Shown here: in pieces, positions 1 to 6,011 of the stretch
How the letters are laid out: each line of letters starts with the position of its first letter
Numbering within the stretch: the first letter of the stretch is position 1
Assembly (NCBI GenBank): GCA_002684755.1
Contig: NYVS01000104.1
Coordinates: forward strand, 14,052 to 20,187
Direction of reading: 5' to 3'
DNA length: 6,136 nucleotides
DNA from: Phycisphaerae bacterium
GTDB lineage: Bacteria; Planctomycetota; Phycisphaerae; Phycisphaerales; SM1A02
Program-made: the position numbers and the translations under genes
The notes under the pieces: generated by a model
Told to the model about the DNA's origin: nothing
Seen by the model: only the letters and a program-made list of their open reading frames with translations
The model's database searches: none

Positions 1-261
1 CACGATCTCCGGCGCGCGATGCCGGCGGCGATCGCATCGATGATGCTGCTCGGTGGCTGTGATCCGATCATCGACATCGGCGGGGCGTTCTTCCCGGGCT
101 GGATCTTCGCGGCGCTCGGGGGACTGGCGGGGATGCTCGTGGTGAGGCAGGTCCTGCACTGGACCGGCATCGAGCAGCATCTCCTGTTCCGTGGCTTCGC
201 CTACCTCGGCCTCTTCGTCGCGATCACCGTGCTTCTCTGGTACGCGTTCTTCCTGACCTGA
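1..261 (+). CDS. ytcA: YtcA-family small membrane lipoprotein, 5' end probably outside the window
   Basis: Small inner-membrane lipoprotein of the YtcA family; its biochemical role is not known, but family members are encoded next to HlyD-type efflux adaptors, as with ytcA-mdtN in E. coli. Counting from the ATG at 19, the protein has 80 residues: a short hydrophobic leader ending in a lipobox (LGGC, Cys14), the family-like stretch DPIIDIGGAFFPGW, and two transmembrane segments at about residues 26-46 and 59-79. The frame is open to the left edge and the residues before the ATG are HDLRRA. Because a leader starting at ATG 19 would have no positive charge, the true start probably lies upstream of base 1 and the Arg-Arg would form the n-region. 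The stop is 17 bases before the HlyD gene, so the two genes should be co-transcribed. Family assignment rests on remembered similarity to E. coli YtcA (GAYYPGWFF motif) and is fairly firm. Confidence 0.8.
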   Translation, partial: HDLRRAMPAAIASMMLLGGCDPIIDIGGAFFPGWIFAALGGLAGMLVVRQVLHWTGIEQHLLFRGFAYLGLFVAITVLLWYAFFLT

Positions 262-278
262 ATCGAAGACGAGCAACC

Positions 279-1637
279 ATGGCCGAGACACCGGAGAAAA
301 CCCCAGCGGACGCACCGTCGAAGACGCCGGCCTCGTCCTCGGACGTCGAGCCGGCGCCGCATCCCGGTGTGGTTCCCGCCTTCCGCTCGGTTCGAAGGCC
401 CTCCGGCGGCTGGCGTCGGGTGGCGGGCGTCGTCCTCGGTCCGTTGATGGTGCTTTCCGGTCTGGCATCCCTGCTGTTCGTCGCGGTCTCCCTCGACGTC
501 CGACCCCGGACGCTCGATGCGGCGGTCCGCGCGAACACCATCGGGATCGCCCCGCACGTGAGCGGGCCGATCGTCGACCTGCGGGTCGTCGACAATCAGC
601 CGGTCGTGAAGGGCGAAGTGCTCTTCGTGGTGGATCCCCGGCCCTACGCCGCGGATCTCGCGGACGCGGAGGCGGCGCTGGCCCTGATCGACATGGAGAT
701 CGCCGCACTGCGGGCCGGGGTCGTGGCCGCGGCGCGGGCGGTGGAGGAGGCGAACGCCCTGCTCGTGGAGGCCGAAGCCGAGGCGGTCTACGCCCGGCTC
801 TACCTCGACCGGGTCCGCCCGCTGCTCTCCGAGCGATTCGTCACACCGGACCAGGTCGACAAGGCGGCGACCGAGGCCGACGCGCTGGACGCGGCGGTGA
901 CCACGGCGCGGGCGCGGATCGCCGCCCGCGAGGCGGATCTCGCGGTGGCGGTCGCCTCGCTCGGCGACCTCGACGAACTCCCCGACGCGATCCCGACCGA
1001 GGAAGCGACGGCCCGCGACGTGGACATGGTGGAAGCTCGCGGCGGTGATGCCGAGGCGGTCGGTGACCGGCCGTCCGACGTCGATCCCGCGACGCTCAAC
1101 GCCCGGCGGGTCGCGGCGGCCGCGGCGGTCGCGAAGGCGGAGCTCTATCTCGACTACTGCACCGTCCGAAGTCCGCTCGACGGATACGTCACCAATCTGA
1201 ACATCGCGGTGGGGGAGTACGCCAACGAAGGCCGTCAGGTCTTCGCGCTGGTCGATGGATCGGTCTGGTACGTCATGGCCAATTTCAAGGAGACCTTCCT
1301 CTCCTTCATCGACGTCGGCGACGAGGTCGAGGTCTACCTCATGGCGCGGCCGTCCGAGCGTTGGCGGGGCGTGGTGCAGGGCGTGGGCTGGGCGATCGAT
1401 CTCGCGGATGGCCGCGACATTCCCCGGACGGATCTGCCGCGGGTCGATCCGACGCTCGACTGGGTCCGGCTGGCGCGGCGATTCCCGGTGCGGATCATCC
1501 TCGAGGATGGCCCCGAGGTTCCCATTCGCATGGGCGAGACCGCCGCGGTGATCGTCCTCCCCGGCGAAGGCGAACTGCCTCCCGCGCAGTTTCCGTGGCT
1601 CAGAAGCCTGTTCGACGACCTCGATCTCGACGACTGA
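279..1637 (+). CDS. HlyD-family membrane fusion protein (EmrA/MdtN/AaeA type efflux adaptor)
   Basis: Periplasmic adaptor that links an inner-membrane transporter to an outer-membrane channel for export of small toxic compounds. The 452-residue product has a Pro/Ala-rich cytoplasmic tail (1-46), one transmembrane helix (about 48-71), a first biotinyl-lipoyl half (about 86-120, with ISGPIVDLRV-like residues SGPIVDLRVVDNQPVVKGE), an Ala/Glu-rich coiled-coil hairpin (about 124-291), the second lipoyl half (TVRSPLDGYV at 295-304), and a beta-barrel domain with the EmrA/AaeA-type ANFKET (334-339) and WVRLARRFPVRI (395-406). It is about 100 residues longer than MdtN or AaeA because of the N-terminal tail and an acidic insertion at about 229-271. 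The ATG follows the ytcA stop closely; no strong Shine-Dalgarno is visible (GACGAG only). No FUSC or MFS transporter gene follows, so the partner must lie elsewhere, possibly upstream of ytcA. The family is certain; the substrate is unknown. Confidence 0.92.
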   Translation: MAETPEKTPADAPSKTPASSSDVEPAPHPGVVPAFRSVRRPSGGWRRVAGVVLGPLMVLSGLASLLFVAVSLDVRPRTLDAAVRANTIGIAPHVSGPIVDLRVVDNQPVVKGEVLFVVDPRPYAADLADAEAALALIDMEIAALRAGVVAAARAVEEANALLVEAEAEAVYARLYLDRVRPLLSERFVTPDQVDKAATEADALDAAVTTARARIAAREADLAVAVASLGDLDELPDAIPTEEATARDVDMVEARGGDAEAVGDRPSDVDPATLNARRVAAAAAVAKAELYLDYCTVRSPLDGYVTNLNIAVGEYANEGRQVFALVDGSVWYVMANFKETFLSFIDVGDEVEVYLMARPSERWRGVVQGVGWAIDLADGRDIPRTDLPRVDPTLDWVRLARRFPVRIILEDGPEVPIRMGETAAVIVLPGEGELPPAQFPWLRSLFDDLDLDD

Positions 1638-1651
1638 GGCGGGATTCCGCC
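1638..1651. terminator. Small GC-rich hairpin between convergent genes
   Basis: Directly after the stop of the HlyD gene the sequence GGCGG-GATT-CCGCC forms a perfect 5-bp stem with a 4-base loop. It fills most of the 19-bp gap to the nrdR stop, so it could help end transcription from either side. No T-run follows on either strand, so it is not a textbook intrinsic terminator. Position and symmetry are seen; function is inferred. Confidence 0.3.
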
Positions 1652-1656
1652 GGTGA

Positions 1657-2151
1657 TCATTCGTCGAAGAGCGGCTTCTGGTTGGGCAGTTCGGGCGGAC
1701 GTTGACGCAGTTCATCGACGATGTCCGCGATGTCCTCCACGCTCCGGAACTGCTCGTATTCGCTGGCGTAGCGGATGTAGGCGATCTGGTCGATCCCCCG
1801 CAACGCGGTGGCGACGCGGCGACCGATCTCCTCGCTCGGCACCTCGCGGTCGAACTCGCGGTGGAGTTCGTCCTCGAGTCGGGTCACCAGTTCGATCTTG
1901 ACGTCTTCGGCCACCGGGCGCTTGCCGCAGGCCGCCTGGATGCCGCGAAGCACGCGTTCGGCGTCGAAGGGCACGCGGGAGTCGTCCCGCTTCACCACCA
2001 TCAGACGCCGGGTCTTCTCCAGCCGTTCGAAGGTGGTGAACCGTCGCTCGCACGTCTCGCACTCGCGGCGACGACGGATCGACGAACCGCCCTCCACCGG
2101 ACGGGAGTCGCAGACCCGGGTGCTCGTCGATTCGCAGAACGGACAATGCAC
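1657..2151 (-). CDS. nrdR: Transcriptional repressor NrdR
   Basis: Zinc- and nucleotide-binding repressor of ribonucleotide reductase genes; it senses ATP/dATP through an ATP-cone and binds paired NrdR boxes in nrd promoters. The 164-residue product carries the zinc ribbon C3-x2-C6 ... C31-x2-C34 with the family signature IRRRRECETCERRFTTFE (25-42), then an ATP-cone from about residue 47 (VVKRDDSRVPFDAERVLRGI) to about 137 (ASEYEQFRSVEDI). The start is a GTG: it places Cys3-Pro-x-Cys6 exactly where NrdR proteins have M-x-C-P-x-C, and a GGAG on the coding strand (plus-strand bases 2158-2161) sits six bases before it. Length is normal for the family. It lies 91 bp downstream of frr on the same strand and so may be the last gene of a pyrH-frr-nrdR transcript. 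No ribonucleotide reductase gene and no recognisable NrdR box is seen in the window. Confidence 0.97.
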   Translation of the reverse strand: MHCPFCESTSTRVCDSRPVEGGSSIRRRRECETCERRFTTFERLEKTRRLMVVKRDDSRVPFDAERVLRGIQAACGKRPVAEDVKIELVTRLEDELHREFDREVPSEEIGRRVATALRGIDQIAYIRYASEYEQFRSVEDIADIVDELRQRPPELPNQKPLFDE

Positions 2152-2242
2152 GGTTCGCTCCAGTCGGTCTCGGAACGCCCCGGGTCGTGCCGTGGAGGCG
2201 ACGTCGGGGCGGCGTTCGGGTCACGGAGGCGTACGCCGAGGG
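2152..2242 (-). other. frr-nrdR spacer with palindrome and inverted repeat
   Basis: The 91 bases between frr and nrdR contain a perfect 10-bp palindrome GGCGTACGCC at 2228-2237, just after the frr stop, and a 7-bp inverted repeat GAACGCC/GGCGTTC at 2173-2179 and 2211-2217 with further CCCG/CGGG pairing inside it. The second could fold in the RNA ahead of nrdR. No T-run follows either element, and no clear promoter for nrdR was found. The repeats are seen; a role in reducing readthrough or setting nrdR expression is inferred and weak. Confidence 0.3.
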
Positions 2243-2803
2243 TCACACGTCCTCGATGTCGGTGATCTTCCTGGCCACCAGGTCCTCGATCCGGGCGGTG
2301 TGCTTCTTGGTCTCCGTGTCGACCTCCTCCTTGGAGCCGTTGACGTCGTCGTCGGAGAGCTTCTGCTCGGAGCCGGTCTGTTCGATCCCCTTGATGGCGT
2401 CCCGCCGTTCGTTCCGGCAGGCGACCTTCGCGTCCTCACCCATCTTCTTGACCTGGCCGACCAGCTGCTTGCGACGGTCGGCGGAGGGCGCGGGCACGCT
2501 CACGCGGATCGCGGGTCCTTCGGCCTGCGGGTTGAGCCCGAGTCCGGACGATTCGATCGCCTTGATGATGTCGTTCTTGGAGGCGGGATCGAACGGCTTG
2601 ATGAGCAGCTGCTGGCTCTCGGCCACCGAGATGCCGGCGAGTTCGCGGAGGTCGGTGTGCGATCCGTAGTAGTCGACCTTCACGTACTCGAGCAGTGCGG
2701 TGTTCGCACGCCCGGTGCGGATGCCTCGGAGTTCGCGGTGCAGGTAGTCGACGGTCTTGTCCATCCGATCGCTGCATTCGAGAAGGATTTCGTCGATGTC
2801 CAT
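2243..2803 (-). CDS. frr: Ribosome recycling factor (RRF)
   Basis: Cytoplasmic factor that, with EF-G, splits the post-termination ribosome so that subunits can be reused. The 186-residue product matches the family length of about 185. Domain I is the three-helix bundle, seen in MDKTVDYLHREL (14-25), the conserved RTGRA (29-33) and the C-terminal helices including the NERRDAIK segment (131-138, matching the conserved arginine region RNVRRDA of E. coli RRF). Domain II covers about 35-103 with YYGSHTDLRELA (45-56), FDPASKNDIIKAI (71-83) and the signature GLGLNPQAEG (87-96). The ATG is preceded by GGAG (plus-strand 2812-2815) with eight bases between. It follows pyrH by 139 bp on the same strand, the usual pyrH-frr order, although that spacer is longer than is common and holds a short tandem repeat. 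Confidence 0.97.
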   Translation of the reverse strand: MDIDEILLECSDRMDKTVDYLHRELRGIRTGRANTALLEYVKVDYYGSHTDLRELAGISVAESQQLLIKPFDPASKNDIIKAIESSGLGLNPQAEGPAIRVSVPAPSADRRKQLVGQVKKMGEDAKVACRNERRDAIKGIEQTGSEQKLSDDDVNGSKEEVDTETKKHTARIEDLVARKITDIEDV

Positions 2804-2855
2804 GCCTTGGTCTCCATCGCCCGTGGGGGCGGTCGGTTTGATCCGCGGGGTGACG

Positions 2856-2891
2856 CGGGAGGTTTCGTGGGAGGTCTCGCGGGAAGTCTCG
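2856..2891. repeat. Three tandem 12-bp units in the pyrH-frr spacer
   Basis: Three head-to-tail 12-bp units lie at 2856-2867 (CGGGAGGTTTCG), 2868-2879 (TGGGAGGTCTCG) and 2880-2891 (CGGGAAGTCTCG), differing from one another at two or three positions. They fall in the untranslated stretch between pyrH and frr. On the transcribed strand each unit reads C-rich (CGAGACTTCCCG in the leftmost transcribed copy), which pairs poorly with itself, so a hairpin is not obvious. Origin by slippage is plausible; a regulatory role is unproven. Confidence 0.75.
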
Positions 2892-2942
2892 CGGAACTCC
2901 GATTGTAGGACGAAGGCCGATCGTCGTCCGGGTCGCTGCCGA

Positions 2943-3662
2943 TCAGCTCGCGGTGACCAGGGTTCCGACGGTCTCGCCGCCGACCGCCCGGGCGATGTTC
3001 CCGGCCACCTGGTAGTCGAAGACCTGGATGGGAAGTTCGTGCTCCATGCACATGGTCAGCGCGGTGAGGTCCATGACCCCGAGCTGGCTCTCGATGGCGG
3101 TCGCGAAGGTGAGGCGGTCGTATCGAACCGCATCGGGGTTCTTCTTGGGGTCCGCGTCGTAGATTCCATCGACCTTCGTGGCCTTGAGGAGGCGGTCCGC
3201 CCCGAGTTCGATCCCCCGGAGGGAGGCGCAGGTGTCGGTGGTGAAGAACGGGTTGCCGGTCCCGGCGGTGAGGATCACCACGCGGCCCTTCTCGAGATGC
3301 CGGATCGCGCGGAGGCGGATGAACGGCTCGGCGACCGCGGTCAGGTTGATGGCGGACATCGCCCGGGCGGGGACGCCCTGTCGCTCGAGGGCCTCCTTGA
3401 GGGCCACGCCGTTGATGACCGTGCCCAGCATCCCCATGTAGTCGGCGGTCGACTGGTCGATCGTGCCGTCCTTCGCGAGGGTCGCGCCTCGGATGATGTT
3501 GCCGCCGCCGCAGACCACCGCGATCTGGACGCCGAGCCGGCTGGCGGCGGCGATCTCGGTCGCGATATGGGTCAGCTGGTCGGATCCGATGCCGAGCTGG
3601 CCGGCTTCGGCGAAGCTCTCGCCGCTGATCTTGAGGATGACGCGGCTCGGGGTGGAGGACAT
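2943..3662 (-). CDS. pyrH: UMP kinase (uridylate kinase)
   Basis: Phosphorylates UMP to UDP with ATP in pyrimidine nucleotide synthesis; the bacterial enzyme is a hexamer of the amino-acid kinase fold, typically activated by GTP and inhibited by UTP. The 239-residue product shows the family motifs in order: LKISGES (10-16, phosphate binding), GGGNIIRG (52-59), the DYMGMLGTVIN helix (74-84), AEPF(111-114), GTGNPFFTTDTCA (134-146), the nucleotide-binding ATKVDGIYDADPK (161-173) and MDLTAL (197-202). Length is typical. The ATG has GGAG (plus-strand 3671-3674) eight bases upstream. frr follows on the same strand. The gene that commonly precedes pyrH, tsf, is absent: a divergent vWA gene starts about 235 bp upstream instead, so pyrH probably begins its own transcript here. 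Confidence 0.97.
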   Translation of the reverse strand: MSSTPSRVILKISGESFAEAGQLGIGSDQLTHIATEIAAASRLGVQIAVVCGGGNIIRGATLAKDGTIDQSTADYMGMLGTVINGVALKEALERQGVPARAMSAINLTAVAEPFIRLRAIRHLEKGRVVILTAGTGNPFFTTDTCASLRGIELGADRLLKATKVDGIYDADPKKNPDAVRYDRLTFATAIESQLGVMDLTALTMCMEHELPIQVFDYQVAGNIARAVGGETVGTLVTAS

Positions 3663-3702
3663 GGGGAACGCTCCGGCGGGTGCGGGTGGGACGGGAGCCG
3701 GG

Positions 3703-3732
3703 ATTGTCCCCTCGAACGACGGTCGGGGTCAA
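3703..3732 (-). promoter_or_regulatory. Candidate sigma-70-type promoter for pyrH
   Basis: On the minus strand, TTGACC (plus-strand 3727-3732) matches the -35 consensus at five of six bases, and GACAAT (plus-strand 3703-3708) matches the -10 consensus at four of six, with an 18-bp spacer. A transcript would begin near 3696 and leave a leader of about 34 bases containing the GGAG before pyrH. The match is by eye; planctomycete promoters may differ from the E. coli consensus. Confidence 0.4.
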
Positions 3733-3762
3733 CCGAACGGACCCGCCGACTTTCCGGTTTGG

Positions 3763-3885
3763 TGGATCGAATCGATGATCCTTCCGCGTATCGGTGGAGG
3801 AGGGAATCGACTCGATCGATCCCGGTTTCCCGAATCGATCGTACGGTCGACGCGGAATCCGCCCATAATGAGGATCGATCGACGA
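3763..3885. promoter_or_regulatory. Divergent control region with GAATCGA/GATCGAT repeats
   Basis: The spacer between pyrH and the vWA gene contains GAATCGA three times (3769-3775, 3804-3810, 3832-3838) and many further TCGA and GATCGAT copies. Two inverted repeats overlap: one at 3802-3823, with arms GGG-A-ATCGA and TCGATCCC, a single bulged A and a 5-base loop; the other with arms CGATCGAT at 3813-3820 and ATCGATCG at 3834-3841, 13 bases apart. They share bases 3813-3820, so only one can form at a time as a hairpin; as DNA they could be a set of operator half-sites. CATAAT at 3864-3869 resembles a -10 box for the rightward operon, but no good -35 stands in front of it. Confidence 0.4.
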
Positions 3886-3897
3886 GTGCGACCACGG

Positions 3898-4911
3898 ATG
3901 GCAGAACACGACCCCAACCCCGCGTCACCGGCCGGTTCGAACCCCGATCCGAATCTCGACGCTGCGCACCTCGCCGAGCGGATCCGTGATCTGGTCGAGG
4001 AGCGACGTCGGCTGCTCCGGCAGCGACGGGTGCATCTGCTGCTGCTCGGCCTCGCGGTCTCCCTGCCGATCCATCTCGCGATCATGGTCTGGCTCTGGTC
4101 GACCCATCGGGAACTTCCGCCCGCGGCGGTGCCCGCGTCGGTCGTCCTCGACCTCTCGATCCTTCCCGACGAGACGTTGCAGGACATGCTCGACGCGCCG
4201 GAGAGCGAGGACCTGCTCAGTCCCGAACTCGCGACCGACGCGGGCGAGGAGACGATGAATCTCGAGACCGAGCTGACCGCCGAGGTCCCCGATTTCGAGC
4301 TCGAGGCGACCGGTGGTGGATTGACGACGGTGGTCGGGAGCGCCGGCGAGGGGCTCGGGGCGGGGCTCGGCGCCGGGGCGGGGGCGGGGGCGAGCTTCTT
4401 CGGCATCCAGTCGACGGGCAACCGCTTCGCCTACATCGTGGACATCTCGGGCTCGATGGGACAGGACGGCAAGATGGCGGCGGCGATGGCCGAGTTGAAG
4501 CGGTCCCTCCAGCGACTGCCCGACTACGCGGCCTTCATGGTGGTCCTGTATTCGAGCAATCCGGTGGTTCCCCCGTTCCAGGACGGCTGGCTCCGGGCGA
4601 GCCGCGGGAACCTCTCCCGGATCAAGGCGTGGATCGACGGACTCCAGCCCGGCGGCGGCACCGAGCCGATGCCCGCCTTCGAGATCGTGTTCGAACTCGA
4701 CGTCCGGCCCGACGTCATCTTCTTCCTGACCGACGGACTGATTCCCGGCAGCATTCCCGCCGAGGTCCAGAATCGAAACGGAAAGCGAGCCGGCGCCGCG
4801 GTCATCAACAGCATCGCCTTCGGCACCGATGCCGGCCACGAACCGCTCCGGCGGATCGCCTCGGAATCCGACGGCGTCTTTCGTTTCGTGCCCACGGGGA
4901 TGCGTCCATGA
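3898..4911 (+). CDS. Membrane-anchored von Willebrand factor A domain protein with TonB-like layout
   Basis: Function unknown; the protein combines a single membrane anchor with a metal-binding vWA domain. Numbering from ATG 3898 (337 residues): a charged cytoplasmic tail with a basic stretch EERRRLLRQRR (35-45) before one transmembrane helix (about 46-68), a Pro/Ala segment and an acidic linker (about 71-137), a Gly/Ala-rich linker (about 147-165), then the vWA domain (about 175-335). The MIDAS residues are all present: D182-x-S184-x-S186 (DISGS), Thr255 in GGGTEP, and Asp279 in FFLTDG. Basic residues ahead of the helix place the vWA domain in the periplasm. The start is uncertain: in-frame ATG 3868 and GTG 3886 would add ten or four residues, and none has a strong Shine-Dalgarno. 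Its stop overlaps the next gene by four bases. Anchor plus linker followed by a globular domain recalls TonB/TolA, and an ExbB/TolQ-like gene lies two genes on. Confidence 0.88.
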   Translation: MAEHDPNPASPAGSNPDPNLDAAHLAERIRDLVEERRRLLRQRRVHLLLLGLAVSLPIHLAIMVWLWSTHRELPPAAVPASVVLDLSILPDETLQDMLDAPESEDLLSPELATDAGEETMNLETELTAEVPDFELEATGGGLTTVVGSAGEGLGAGLGAGAGAGASFFGIQSTGNRFAYIVDISGSMGQDGKMAAAMAELKRSLQRLPDYAAFMVVLYSSNPVVPPFQDGWLRASRGNLSRIKAWIDGLQPGGGTEPMPAFEIVFELDVRPDVIFFLTDGLIPGSIPAEVQNRNGKRAGAAVINSIAFGTDAGHEPLRRIASESDGVFRFVPTGMRP

Positions 4912-6011
4912 AGCGTCGCCCGTCCATCATTCCGACGACGGCTCCGATCGTGGTCGCCGCGTCGATCGCGTCGATCGCGTCCTTCGCGACGGCCGCCACC
5001 GCCGACCGGGAGCTGCATCGCCGCGACGGCGCAGCGTCGCTGGTCGTCGAACGGGTGACGGCCGCCGGCGAAGGCGTCCGGGCCACGGTGGTCTCCGACG
5101 GTCTTCGATTCGAACAAGTCGTGCCCTGGGATCGCGTCGCATCGATCGATCCCGACGAGGCCGGTCGACTGGAAGTCGGGATCGAACGCGGGATCGAGAA
5201 GGGGACGCTCGTCTGGCGTGGGCGGTCCCGGATGAATCGCGGTGACGCCGTGCTCGCGCAATCCGCCTTCGATTCGGCGTTCGAGGCCGGGATCCAGCCG
5301 GGGTCCGAACTCGGTTCGATCGCGATCGAGGGCCTGGTTCGAGCCGCGATCGCGGCCGGGGACGGTTCGCGAGTCCTCGGGGAGGCGATGCTGGTCTCGG
5401 AGTTCCCCGCCGGCGTCGTCGAGCCGTCGCGGTTTCCCCGCGGTGAACGGCTCGTCGATCCCGTGACCGGACTGGTGATCTCCGTGCCACCGGTGGCGGA
5501 GGACGGCGATCGCTCCCGGATGCTCGAGTGGTTCCGACGGGTGCCGGCGCCCGACGCGAGGGCGTCGCTTCGTCGAAGCCTCTTCGCACGACTCGTCGAT
5601 GGATCGGGACCACCCGAGGAGTCGGGTGCGAACCTCGCCGACGGCGAACGATTCCTGTTCCGACTCACCGAGCTGGATGCGGAAGATCCCGCCCGTCGGG
5701 AACGGACGCGCCGGGCCCTGCTCGCCGCCGCGGCCGACGCCCCGGTCTGGAGGAACGCCTGGATCCGCTTCTTCGCGGGCCGCGGGACGCTCGCCCGCGA
5801 GACCGACCCCGAACTTCGCATGCGCGGCGTGCTCGACCTGATCCACGTGATCGCCCTCGAGTCCTCCGCACCCCCGGTCCTTCGTCGCGCGTCGCTCCGA
5901 CTCGCGGTGGAGACGCTCCGGGACCTCGGCCGATCGGAATCGGCCGCCGTCCTCGAATCGATCCTGATCGCCGAGCGTGCCGATGATGCGCTCCCGGAGA
6001 ACCTCCCGTGA
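4908..6011 (+). CDS. Exported protein of unknown function, TPR-like helical region
   Basis: I do not recognise this family. The 367-residue product begins MKRR, followed by a hydrophobic stretch and an ATA-Asp signal peptidase I site, so cleavage after Ala32 and a periplasmic location are likely. Residues 43-82 look like alternating beta strands (SLVVERV, VRATVVS, LRFEQVVPWDRVASID). From about 98 on it is mostly helical; WRGRSRMNRGDAVLAQSAFDSAFEAG (103-128) resembles one tetratricopeptide unit, and further amphipathic Arg/Leu/Ala-rich helices run to the end (about 201-232, 245-273, 299-355). No cysteine and no catalytic motif is visible. The ATG overlaps the vWA stop as ATGA, with GGGGA at 4896-4900 as a ribosome binding site; the stop overlaps the next start as GTGA. 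It is therefore probably made together with the vWA and ExbB-like proteins and may be an envelope partner of theirs, such as a scaffold. Confidence 0.85.
   Translation: MKRRPSIIPTTAPIVVAASIASIASFATAATADRELHRRDGAASLVVERVTAAGEGVRATVVSDGLRFEQVVPWDRVASIDPDEAGRLEVGIERGIEKGTLVWRGRSRMNRGDAVLAQSAFDSAFEAGIQPGSELGSIAIEGLVRAAIAAGDGSRVLGEAMLVSEFPAGVVEPSRFPRGERLVDPVTGLVISVPPVAEDGDRSRMLEWFRRVPAPDARASLRRSLFARLVDGSGPPEESGANLADGERFLFRLTELDAEDPARRERTRRALLAAAADAPVWRNAWIRFFAGRGTLARETDPELRMRGVLDLIHVIALESSAPPVLRRASLRLAVETLRDLGRSESAAVLESILIAERADDALPENLP
5996..5999 (+). promoter_or_regulatory. Shine-Dalgarno that fixes the GTG start of the ExbB-like gene
   Basis: GGAG lies eight bases before GTG 6008, inside the end of the preceding gene. 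Together with the GTGA stop/start overlap it favours GTG 6008 over ATG 6026 and indicates translational coupling. Confidence 0.6.

Noticed and set aside
201..1715. A 504-codon open frame on the minus strand opposite the HlyD gene
   Set aside because: It is antisense to a well-supported gene, its product is Arg/Gly/His/Asp-rich with no recognisable domain, and long open antisense frames are expected in GC-rich coding DNA.
3864..3869. CATAAT as a firm promoter -10 box for the vWA operon
   Set aside because: The hexamer matches at five of six bases, but the -35 position holds GTACGG, which is a poor match; it is noted only as part of the control region.
3463..3897. An upstream extension of the vWA reading frame to an ATG at 3463
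   Set aside because: The extension would run antisense through the 5' part of pyrH and the divergent control region, and its residues resemble no domain. A start at 3898, or at 3868 or 3886, gives a normal short cytoplasmic tail before the membrane helix.
3663..3897. NrdR box or known riboswitch in the divergent spacer
   Set aside because: The spacer lacks the AT-rich paired boxes of NrdR and shows no riboswitch core I can recognise.
2680..3909. A 409-codon minus-strand frame across pyrH
   Set aside because: It is a frame-shifted reading of pyrH, with an Arg/Pro/His-rich product and no motif; the pyrH frame carries every family motif.
2757..3989. A 410-codon plus-strand frame opposite frr and pyrH
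   Set aside because: It is antisense to pyrH, has no domain, and contains the 12-bp tandem repeat translated as REVS units; nothing supports a gene here.
4629..4907. An upstream extension of the exported protein frame to an ATG at 4629
   Set aside because: The added 93 residues are Arg-rich, out of frame within the vWA domain, and would bury the signal peptide that begins at ATG 4908.
4524..5846. A 440-codon minus-strand frame opposite the vWA and exported protein genes
   Set aside because: Low-complexity Arg/Gly/Asp-rich product, antisense to two overlapping genes with clear starts and a signal peptide or MIDAS motif.
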